Part shown: positions 23,601 through 35,600 of the stretch, one piece after another
Layout of the letters: each line of letters starts with the position of its first letter
Numbering within the stretch: the first letter of the stretch is position 1
From: Motacilla alba alba
Taxonomy: Eukaryota > Chordata > Aves > Passeriformes > Motacillidae
DNA: 64,000 nt
Assembly: GCF_015832195.1 (NCBI RefSeq)
Contig: NC_052027.1
Span: forward strand, 14,132,149 to 14,196,148
Direction: 5' to 3'
Notes under the pieces: generated by a model
Databases searched by the model: none
What the model was told of the DNA's origin: nothing
The model's input: only the letters and a program-made list of their open reading frames with translations
Position numbers and translations under genes: made by a program

Positions 23601-26600
23601 CCCTACACTCAGGGGGGTATCTAATGCAGAAAAAGCAGAAACATGGATGCAGCAGCTTCTGCTGGCTGCTGCAGCCATCTGGCCTGGCTAAATTTGAGCA
23701 GCACAGCCAGTGTCCCCAAGGAGGGCTAGAAAAAGGGTCACTTGAGTTTTGAGGCTACAAGACTCCCTTAGTTAGATACCCTTTCCTGAGACATGCAGAG
23801 AACCAGATGCTGCAAACACTTCAGCAAGAGCAGTGTACACAAGTCTTTTTAAAAAAGCAAGTGCTGCTCTGGCACACAGCTGGGTGTCACACTTCCATTT
23901 AACTAACAAGTGAAAATAATTCTGAAAAACATTTCTCAGGCAAAGCCTGGAAGCCCCTAACATGCTCTGCCTCAGCCCAGGCCTGGACCCATAGCCTGCT
24001 GCTGTTCTTGCCTTTGGAAAGGGCACCCTCCTTGTGGAGCCCGAGGGCAGCACATGTTCCAGCTTCCAGCACAGGTCATCCAGAAGGAAGCAAAGCTCAG
24101 CAGGCCCCAGCTGCACAACTTCACGAGCCTGCAATTAAAAGAATAGTCAGTCCCAGGACCCAGATGTAACTAGTGCCTTGAAGCTCAAGTTTACCCTGTT
24201 TGCAGTTATGACTCCTGGACTAGTTAACCTCAGGAGGGACTTATTTGGTAGATGCTTGGTTTTATGCTCCCCCATGGCAGGTATGGGGCATTGTTTCTGC
24301 TTACTCAAAGCATGAAGCCATCCTGATGCTCTAAACAGCTGAGGCAATGTCAGTACAACTTAACAGCTGAGAAAGAACAGATTTAAATACATTGACATTG
24401 AAAATAAGCTCCTAAAGATAAAGAGAGGTTTAAGCCCAGAGAGCCACAAAATTCACGAAGTAACAGTCAAGAAGTATTTTGAAATAATGCCACACAGCCC
24501 AAGAGACTTGTCAGACAGTCTTCCAGTTGGCCTGTGACCTGCATGCACAGAGACAGCTGTCTGCAAGGGCAGATCAGGCTGTGCTCCAGCCTGCCATGGC
24601 CTTTTCCCATTTCATGCATTCACTGTAGCCTGACAAAATGAGGCTCCAGATGGAGTCAGCCTGCCTACAAAGAGGGTATTAACAAAATTAGCACATCTAT
24701 TTTCCACAGCCATAGCAATACAGCTTTTACAAGCTCCCAGATGATACACAGCACCCTGCTCACTGAGAACACCTCTATGGCTCCAGTCCAACATTTGTGC
24801 TGTTTATGATCTCCTGATGCCTTGAGACACTTGAGTTTTTGCAATACAGGCTTTACATTATGTCATAGGTTCTTTTTGACAGGCTTAATACTTAATACAG
24901 GCTTGTAAATACTTATTTACAACCCTGTATCTTACCTGTGCTCAATATTAAAGCCCCTTTCTTTCCATTAGGTCTATAGATATTTTACAGTATCTTTCAC
25001 CTTTTATGCAATATTTGCATTAGTTTGTTTTTAACATTACAATATGACACGTCTGCTCTTCTCAGGAGAGTCCTCTGTTTCTCAGTGCCTTGAAGTACTT
25101 GGAGCCAAATGCTCTCCTGGTCCCCAGCTCACAGCCCTGGGCCAACACATCTTAGCACCAACCTGTTGTGCACTTCAGTGGAACAGGGAGGGCCGAGGCC
25201 CCTGAGAGAGGCCATTCCACAAAGCCTCCTCAGTGTGGGCTTCAGGCTGCTCCACTCACCTCTGTGTGCATCTCTGTGTCCAGGACAGACTTTGTGAGCA
25301 GCCCACAGTGCAGCACAGTGAACACCTCAAGGTCCAGCTCTCGGAAGTACGGGCGATAGCTCTGCAGCTGTGCCAGAGGATTGCCTGCCTCTCTGTCAGC
25401 AGCAGTCTGAAAAGGAAACGGCAGGAGAATGGCCACTGCAGGGATAATTTACAAAATTCTGATGGGAGGCAGGTGCCAGAAAGCAGAACTGAACCACTGA
25501 TTGTGATTAACTTTGGAATGAACAACCCCTCTCTCAAAGCTTTTGTTCATGCTTCCATGGCATGTTCCCTGTTCTGCCTTCCTTGCAAGTCCCCAGGGCT
25601 GCACACCTACCTTGTCCAGCTCCGAGAGCTCAGTATCAGGCTGGTTTCCCTCAGAACTGTCTTCTGCTTGAGAACGATCTGCAGAGCCAGCTTTGCTGCC
25701 ATCAGCCTTCTTTTTCCTTCCTTAAACAGAAAAGCAACTTCAGAATCAAATGCTGCACCTTGTGCTCAGCACCAGGCAGCACTTGCAGCCAGCACAGGCT
25801 GGACTTTAATCAGCTCACAGGTCCATAGATGAAGTGCTCCTTCAAAATACACTATCTAAAGTGATGGATCCTCCTCCTGTCAAAACTTTCCTTCTGTCTC
25901 CAACATGCTCCTACATGACAGCCCCAAACCCTGCACAATGGGTTTGGCACAGGAGGGAAAGGCATTCTCAATCTGTGGCCTCCTCCTGTTGTTCTCATTG
26001 AATGGAATGTGAATTTTTGTCCACTTGGGCTTAAGGCAGACAGGTTCCCAGGAAATGCTAATCTAAACTAGAAACAGAACTAGAGACAGGAAGAACAAAG
26101 CAAATCTAATTCAGCTTGAAAACTGAGAGGCAAGTTCTAGGTCTTCTCTGTGGGAGCTAGCAACAGGAAAGGATGAAGGAAAGATTTCCTTGTGCAGCAG
26201 AGCCATGACAAGGTTTCCAGGACATTGGTTAGGTACAACCTAAAGCTCAGGGGTTTACAAGGCAGCTCAAGCCACAGATTCAGTACCAGATGATGCCACA
26301 AACCCATCAAAGACAGAACTTGCTGCTACAGAAAGTACTTTGGCAGGTGAAAGCAATCAATGAAAGCCCTGGATTTTCACTGTTAAATGCAGCAGTTTTC
26401 CCAAGGGGACAGACTATCCAACATTTATTTGGTGTAGGTTATTTTTCCATCTCCAGTTCAGCTGCAACAGAGTTGATGAGGTAAAATTTCCAGCTAGACA
26501 GACCTTGCCAAGTTTTCAGTGCTTTAGGCACACACAAGTGCAATCTGCCAGCCAACCCCCATCACGTCTGTTTGCTTAAACATTTTAAATTTTCTTTACC

Positions 26601-29600
26601 AGTCCTTTTTCTGGCTGGACCAGCAGCATTAATGGATGGTGCAGCCTCCGGGGCCTCAGAGTCAAAAGTAGCTGGTGGTGGGACATAGCCAGGGGTTGCT
26701 GAAAGAGCCAAAATGTAGAAACTGGGTTAATTCAACTACTGAATGACAATGACAACATACAGGCCAGATGCATAACTAAAGGAAGTATCTTAAATTTCAC
26801 TGTCCTGGTGAAAGTATGGAGTGGTGAGATAAGTGTAAGAATTTGTGTACCTGCTAATGAGCAGTGAGCTGGAATAGCAGTGAGTAGGGGAGCAGTGGAG
26901 CAGATCAGAGTGCCTGGGATCTGGGCAGGCTACTGGGAGATGGACAAGGTGTGTCAATACCTGGGGGATCTGCTAAAGTTTGTGTGCTTGTGACTCTAGA
27001 ATGTGTAATTTGTGTGCTCCTCACTGAGGAAGTGATTAAGAAGAGCAATTTGGATTTGGACAAATAGAAAATTATAGCTGTCCATGCACAAACTTTTAAA
27101 ACTGTAAAACTGCAAGGTGTGTTACCATTTGTTTCCCCCATTGATGCCTAAGGCAACCCCTTTCACTGCGAAGTGGTACAAGTCCAGAATGTACAAATGT
27201 TTCATACTCACCTGCCAAGCATTTTCCCAGCACATTCTGCAGCTCTGTGATGTTCTGTAATCGAGTTAAAACTTTCCCCTTCATCTCAGCATCTTGTTGC
27301 TGGCAGAAGGCATTTACAACCTAGAGATATAAACCAAACTCACTGAATCAGGGAGATATGTACCCACTTTGCTACTTTTTCTTTTCTGAATAACATTCTC
27401 AAGTCCTGAATGAATACACAGCACAGCACAGGTGAGCTGTGTGACCAGGTTCAGACTGCATGAACAAAACTCCTCATAAGTCCATAAGAACATGGATACA
27501 ACTAGTGCAATGTAAAAAAGGCAAGAGGACAACACCTACAGATAAAATATTAATTGAACAAGAGGAATCAGCAGACAGCACTTTGTCAGATTCCATGATA
27601 CCTGTGGCTCTGAAGATCCCTTGGTACTTCCCAGGTCTGCCAGGAAAGAGGCAGTCCTGGGAGGAGAGCAGAAGAACTGGGAATGGGGAATTGCACCAAA
27701 TCTGCCCTTCTCATGTTATCAGAATAACCCCAGCAGGAAAAATCCCACTGACCAATACACTGTCCAAATCTGCTTGAAGGCACTGCATTTTACTCTTCTG
27801 TATCAGCTCACAGAGGTATAGAACAGAGAGTACAGAACACAAGAGGAAATTCTACAATTTCCCCACGAGAGGAAATTCTACAGCCTCCCTGAAAGTGGAG
27901 CACAACCTTTCTGTTAGGTAACAAAGACCACAGTAAAAGACCACAACATTCCCTCCCCTCTAGCTTCCCCTTTCCTGGCTGACCAACCTCTGCTCTCCTA
28001 GGCTTCCCTCATCCCTCCACTCCAGAACATGCAGACAAGGCTCTACTCACTTCACGGAACCAGTTGAGAGCGTAGAACAGGAGTGAGCACAGATATTCAC
28101 GCTCCTGCTTGGACAGAGAGTCCAGCTTCCCTTCAACCTCCAGGTCAGTCAGGTACAGGGGACAACCTGGCACAGAGCAAGAAAAGTATAGACTGGACTG
28201 TGTGCTACCCGTGCTTTGGTCTTTGCATAGACCAAGCCTCTTACCAAAGCCTGCATCTATTCCAGTGGCTGTTTGGAGTAAGGCCCATCAGCCCCCCCAT
28301 CCCCAGACAGAGCAACTGTCTCTCCTGCCTCCCTTCCACTTGGTGGGCACAGAGCATCTCAGCCTCCTCACAAAATGCACAACTCCTCCTGCAGCTGGAG
28401 GAAATCTATGCAGATCTGGCACAGGAGCAAGGCAGGCAGCCAGGCTCTACACAAAGTCCATTTCCCATACCTAGTAAGGCATCAATATCCTCCAGGCTTC
28501 CACTGTTTTGCTCTGCAGTGTAGAGCCTCAGCAACCGGAAACAGGGTGACAGACACAGGGGTGACACTGCCCTGGGGGAAAAAAGAAATGGAGTGGGTCT
28601 GATGTTCTATATACCTCCAGAATGCCCACCACTTTTCCATTATGTCCTGTGTCCTTCCCAGGCCACCTTGCCTATACCTTCTGTTTTGCTTCTTGCAAGT
28701 CCCAGCAACACAGGGCAGAAATGCACCATGTGGGTTAGAAAAAAACTCCCACAAATTAATAACTGGTGATTACCAGTTTTCTGGAAAAGCATCTAAGGGC
28801 AGAAAAATGCCTGTAATGAACAAAAAATGGGATCAGATTTACTTCTGATGGAAATCAAAGTTGAGTAATTCAGATGGAACTGTAAGAAATTGTGCACAAC
28901 ACAGTTAGAAGCAGTGGAGGAACCTCCTTCAGTGTTTTGCAGTGAGCCACTGCTCCAATTCTGAGGGATGAAAATGAACATTTTTCCATAGATGCATGCA
29001 AAGCAGCTATATTTTCTCTCATTTTAAAATGATCATGTCTTTTTTAAAGATCAACTAAAATCTCAACAAAATCTTATGACAATAAATTACAAACGATATG
29101 CAGGGGCAAATAAAAAAAAACCAGAGCCTTTTATAACCTTAACAAGTCTATGACTCTTATGATTCTTTTAATTTTGGTGTTCTCCTGTTTACTTAGAGAT
29201 TTTTACATCTTACAGGCTTCCTGTTCCATTTGCCAAAGACAATGCCCTGATTCTTCAGTTGAATTTCATTTTTGGCTGCATGTTTGTGGGTTAAGCACTG
29301 TCTACCATCAACACCTAAACAGCCCAAGCCAGAACAGACTGCCAGCTCCCAACCAGACTACTCCTCTAAACCTATCTGAGTATGTTTAACATCAAAAGAA
29401 GAACACTGGAAGTTGGTAAATTCTCTGACCAGCTCCTTATCAGGCACCTGAAGTGCACAGATGAAATCACTTCCTTCACCTTTGCAGCCATCCCTCAGGT
29501 AAGTGTCAAATACCTTTTACTCTGGTTACTCGCTCCAGCCGTGACCCTGCCAAGCTCACTCTGAGACACCAATGGCAAGAGGTTAATGGCAATTGCATCC

Positions 29601-32600
29601 TGACTTTGATCTTCATCCAGATTGTACAAGGACTTCACTGGGAACAAGAATGAACTGCAAGGAAAGACAGACAGCAACTTGTTGGTAACTTCAGTTCTCA
29701 GTGACAAAACCACTACCAATTTTTTATCTGTGATTAGCATACCCATGCACTGTGGGGCTGAGATCCACAACAAAGTCACTGGGAAAATCCTCCACCAAAC
29801 TCTTCCCAAACTCATCCTGTTATAAAGATAGGAAAAAAAAACTTGCTCAGCAAAGGGGCTCAGTGAAGAAAGCTCCAACAGCAGCAGTGGAAGATGCAGC
29901 ACATAAGGGCAAGCAAAAGTATCCTGGAACCATCACAGTGATGAAGCCCCATGGCCTGCAAGGAGAGCCAAGGGCTGCCTTTAGAGACAGAGCCAGGAAA
30001 CATTGCTAAATGTGCCCAACCAATTTCCTCCCTGCTCTTTGGATGTGGGCTTGACTATTAAGCTCCAGAGCGATGCAGAGAGGCAAAGCAACTGGCTGGA
30101 AGAGGAAAGCAGCCCACATGTAAAAGGAGCTCCTAGCAGGAAGAAAGAGCTGTCCAGTGGCCTTCACAAGCCTCTTCCTATCACCATAAATCCATTCATT
30201 TATTACCATTAATGACTGCGGCTCTTCCAAGAGCTTAGGGACCAGATAGTCTTGATAGTCTGACCCAGAAACCAATTTCTATACTAAGTTTAAAGTTCCT
30301 TCAAATTCTATTTTTGTCTATGAATAGGAACAGCATGCTCTGAAATGTCATTTAGTTTCCTTTAAAAGGCTTCCCCGTTGTCATGTAAAATTTCACAAAA
30401 AAGAAGCTGTTAAAGTACATGAGCACATTCCTGTTAATGAGGAATCAACCACAATCAAAAAAAGCCAAGAGAGCTGAACGAGGATTTTGTATCTGACCAA
30501 TCTCCCACAGAACAAAACAAGTTCCCAGACTAGAGTGAAATCCTCAAACTGACTCTATCTTGCCAATGTTTGAAAAACAACATTTTTCCTGAAGAATTCA
30601 TGTAAGTGATTAAGTTCAAATTGCTCTGCAACATACTAGGAGCTGCAAGTCCAAATTGCCCTTCTGCTTCTCAATCAAACTGGCAAATTCATCGTAGTAC
30701 AGAGCCAAGACCTCTGGTGTTTGCTCACAGCAGAAGCCCACAAGGTCCAGCAGGGTAGACAGCTGAAAGGAGAGAAAACAGTGCAGAAATGGGTAAGGTA
30801 AATGGATCCAGTTCAAGCTTTTACCTTCAGTCCTTTTTACATTAATTTATTGTGAGGCATATTCAAAGCTTCATCTGTAGAGTAACAACCCATGGTGAAT
30901 ATTCTTGAATAGACACAGACTTAAGAAGGAACATGGGCCTTTGAGTGTCCTCTGCCATGAAGTAACACAAAGAGTCTGTCCAGGATCACTCTTAAATAGA
31001 CTGCCAGCAGAGAAGAATGGTCTTTAACAGAAACTAAGGAAATAGGCTGCTAGGCCAATCCTGTGCAGCAGAAATACTTTCTCTGGAAGGCCTGAAAGGC
31101 ACAGCTACCAAAGCTGAGAGGATGGCCATGGTCATCTTTGGCTCACTGAAGCAGACTGTCCTGCTTCTTTCCTTTGTGTTTGAAATAACAACTGGACAGA
31201 AGACTTTCACTAAATGGCTGCAGTGCTGCTTGTTCTGGTGGAGCAGAGGCAACACCAGCAGGCACGTTTGTTTCTCCAAAACCATTTTTAAGAGACTCTT
31301 GGCTCTGCAGTTAATGTGCAAGGATCCCAGGCTCAGGAAAGCCAACTCCCAGACCCACACAGTACTTCAGGTAAGACTGCATTTCCAGTCACCCCTCCTT
31401 GCTGACCATATCCTCCCTGTGTCCCACGCTGCCCTGTTCCTGGTACTCACCTGCTCATCACGCTCACTGTTCAGCTCTGGTCTCTCCAGTGAAGCAGCAT
31501 CTCCTTCATTCCTGGAAGCAATTGATAACCCTGCTGTTGTAGCACAGGACTCAAAAGACAGCAAAACCCATCCCACACACAAGGTTCTCTCTCCAGAAAT
31601 CAAAGAATTACACATTAAAAAGATTTCTTTGGAACATATTAGGATAACACCTGGTGCTGTTTGGGACTTCTTCTCTTTTAGACTTCTCTGGACTCAAACA
31701 CAGAGCACCTCAGGTAATTCAGCCTAGAGTCAGAAGCTCATCTGTAGTCAGTCCCCCAATGTTCAATTTTTTTCCAAGCAACAGGTTGTGCAGTGTGGTC
31801 AAGGGATCCACAAATAGGCATTAACAAGGAATTTGGGATGCCTTTGAGAGCAGCAGCAGGTGAGCAGCACTGCACAGGCTGAAATACCAAACACCACAGT
31901 ATGCAGAAGAGAGTTTTAAGTTCCTGGATTTGCCCAAGATGTGCATGAACTCAAAGGCAATGCCTTCCTGTCTTTGTTTCACTCCAGGCCTGAATTGAAA
32001 GCCATGTTAAATTCATCTTTGCTACATTTTTTCTCACCTTTTTAATGCCACACTGCCTATCATGGAAACAGCACCAATAATCCCCATTTGTTTGTGGTTG
32101 GGAACCGTGCTGGAGAGCCATTTCCTGATCACCATGTGCATATCATCCTGAAAAGAGACACAGACCATGTCACCACAGAGCTACTCGTGTGCATCACTCA
32201 CAGTTCTATTGGCATCTTCACTTAATGTCATCTCCAAGGGCTACAGAGGGATGGTGCACTAGGATTTTTTGCTTAAGGATTTTTGCTTAAGGAAAAATTA
32301 AAGAATTTTTGCCTAATGTCAGGCACATTCTGACATTTATTATGAAAATACTGGTCCCAACTCCAAGTAAGGTTGTAAGCAGCATTAAAAGTGATTCGGT
32401 TTGACTTTGCTCTAACTACGACACAGAACTACAACACAGACACAACTGGTCCAGGTTTCAACTATAATTAATAGAACAGTATGTCAAAAAAACAGCAGAT
32501 GGTCTCAGAGCCTGCCACACCCAAACAGCTGCAGAGCTGCACTTCAAAACACTGTCAGCTTCAGGAGGCTGAGGGATGGAGCAGTTTGTGGTGAAGGTCC

Positions 32601-35600
32601 AAAGACAATCTGTGCAGTGCAAGGAAAAAGTCCTAATCTACCTGCAGAGATCCTCATGTCTAAGAGGCATCAGCTTAGAAGAACACTCAGAGAAGGCAAA
32701 GAGGAAGCTGGCTCTGAGGATACTGATTTCTTTGGTGACCTACCCCTGGAGTCTTCAGTATCAATGAGGATAAGAGTCAAACTGCCAACCTTGGATCTCC
32801 ACAGTTATAAACTCTCAGCTCAAAATAAATTCTAGACACTCCTCTCCTTCTTTTCACAACTTCTAAGGGTGACAGGCAGAACATCCTGATGGCAAGTCCT
32901 GCTGCTTGGCTGTGTTGCCAAGGCAATTTTCACAAGTCACACATAAGACTCAGGGTGGGAGGTGGGGAAATCACTGAGGAAACTAGTTCAGAATGGAGCT
33001 AAACCTGCCATACAACTGGGAATTTTGGCAGTGAAGAGCTCCAATTTAATAGGGTGAGTGGGAAGGACAAAATGGCTGTAGACGTGCTGTTTTACATGCC
33101 ACAGACCAATCAGAAGGAGAGGAAGAGCAGTTTTCCTTTATAGGCTCAAGCTAGCATGTGCAAACATACCTACAACTACAAACTACACAGGGACTCAAAG
33201 AAAGACAAATAGTTCTAATTTCTAAGAGCTGAACTTTATGAATGGGAAGATTTTAAACCCTGAAGTCTCTGTTGTGGAATAAATATCTTTGAATTATTTC
33301 TTTGTCTGCTCTGCTCAAGGATTCAGAAATACAGACAAAGGTACCACCACTGATATGCTGCAGCTGAGTCACGCAAGGTATCATGTGCAAGATGAAGGTG
33401 GATTTAGACACACCAGGTTTGAAGGCTTCTCGTGTTTAAACCAGAGGCACAAGAGGTGTGCCTCTTCACAGCAGAGTACTCTGCTCTGTGCAGTTCAGTT
33501 CTTCTAACAAGAGAGTCTTTGTTGTCTCTGGTGTGCAGAATTTAAGTGGCTGAATCAATACAAACATCTCAGGGGGGAAGCTGAACTGTGCTTTCTGAAG
33601 GCTTCCAAGTGATGGAGAAACAGAGCTGTGCAAGGAGGCTGCTGAATTTACACTTTTGCAAACCTTCAAGGCTCAGCTAGACAAAGCAACAATCAACATG
33701 ACACCATGCTGATGACAGTCCCACTTTGACTGGGAGGTTAGATTAGGGACTACTATGAGTACCTTTCCAACAACATGTCTAACAACTCTGCCTTTCTCAG
33801 ATGTGCAAGAGAAGGGAACCTTTCTGGGAAAGATGAGAGGCACAGTCACTGTGATAAGCCCTTGATACCAGGGTGGAAAGTCTAGAGCCACAAGCTGGTT
33901 TGCAGACACTTGAGAAGAAGAGAATTTTAAGCTCAAGGCAATCCTGGCATCAAACCCTGTTCACAGATGAACTTCTTCTGCTAGTTAACCTAGCAGAAGA
34001 CCCAAGGCACAGATTGAACAACTTTCTGTTGTGTCTCTGCTTACCTGAATGTAGCTCCCTTCTTGCTTCTGGCTGAATGCTAAAGTGCTGAGGATGTAGA
34101 AAAGCTTCCGGATCTGGCATGGATTCAGTTTCTGTGTAGAGTCTAAAATGGTCTGTAAGAGAAGCCACAAACAAGCTCAGAATATCAAGAATCACTTTCC
34201 ATATTCTCAAAAAAATTCCACTGATTGTCAACCTCAGGGAAGATAATTAACTTTACCTTTTTTGTACACGCATGAAAAAGCTACATTCAGATTAACCAAA
34301 TATAAATGCCAGATTATTGCTCTGGCCTTAATTATGGGATTTTATTTTATCAGAGGCTGAATGGGAAGAATAATTTGGCTACCATAAGCATTTTGGGAGT
34401 GCTCAGGACAAGTGACAGCTGTCTATTTTCTATCACAGCCTTGGTCACAGGATTCAAAGTATTTGACAAGCAAGTAATTAAACAAGTACTTTCATTTAAC
34501 AATCAACCAACTAAACAGCAAAAAGTATACAGCTTTCCCACAATGTATAATTAAATCACCAGGAGCACCAAGATATCAGAGAGGTGTGGGAATACCCACA
34601 CTCACCCTCTTCAAGGGCTCTTAAATACAAGCTGTCCTTAGGCTACAAACCACCACAGATGGGGGAGTGTTCAATGAAGGTACTGTTACATGCTTGCCTT
34701 GCTGTTTAGCTCTTCCCTCAATCTCCACTTTTACTACTTTCGGAAATAGGTAATTGGGCAGGTCTGACCCTGCTTATGATTCTTAAAATTCAGCAGTCCA
34801 TTTTTTTTCTCCCCACTGAGTACTTTCTTCTTTTAAATTTCAGGATATGTCTTTTTCCATCTCTGCAAGCAATTTTGTCTTGGGACTCAAATACTGGCTG
34901 AAGTACTGTCAGTTTTTCAATAGACGCAATGTGCAGTCCACAAAGGGCGCAGGTTTTTACCAAGTTTTGAAATAGCTCATTTAAACAAAGACAAAATTTC
35001 CACTGTAGGCACCATTCCATGCCTGTAATTTAAGCATTGTCCAGCTAAAGGAAATTATCTATCTCAATTTCTCCTGTTAAAAATTCATACAGTCCTATCT
35101 TACAGCTCACACTTTGACAGCAGTTGTGTTTCACTTCTGACCACTGCCTTTCTCCAGGCAGAAAAGCTTTACAGGTACAAGTTTTTCCAATACCAGAAGT
35201 AGTGGCCTATTCTGGATCTGAGGCAAAGTGGTGTAAGGGCCCCACAATCTAGTATAAACCCAGAAAAAGCAGATACCTTCACAAAGGTGGCATAGCGCAT
35301 CAGCAGGGACGTGTGCAGTACCACCAAATCCGTGAGCACGTCCAGAGAAATGTCCAGTTCTGTCTCACTTCCACTGCACACGTGAGTCACCAAAGCACTC
35401 ACAACCTCCTAAGGAAAAAGCCACCAAAATTTTGAACCACGGTGAAATATCAACAGAAAAATGTCTGCCTTGCGCTGCTCATATGAACTATGTTGATCAA
35501 GTACAGATAATCACAGAAGTCTTTGTGTTTGAACTCAACTTGCTACCAGTCTTGCTGTGATCGTTCCCCATCTTCTTCTTGGCCTACTCTTTGGCACAGA

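Noticed and set aside
28561..28571. Second acceptor (CAG five bases further) for FANCD2 coding exon 23
   Set aside because: Using it breaks the reading frame. The upstream CAG keeps phase and gives the expected VSPLCLSP.
31122..31727. Plus-strand open frame of 201 codons
   Set aside because: It runs across FANCD2 coding exon 19 on the other strand and its introns, shows no family resemblance, and has low-complexity composition.
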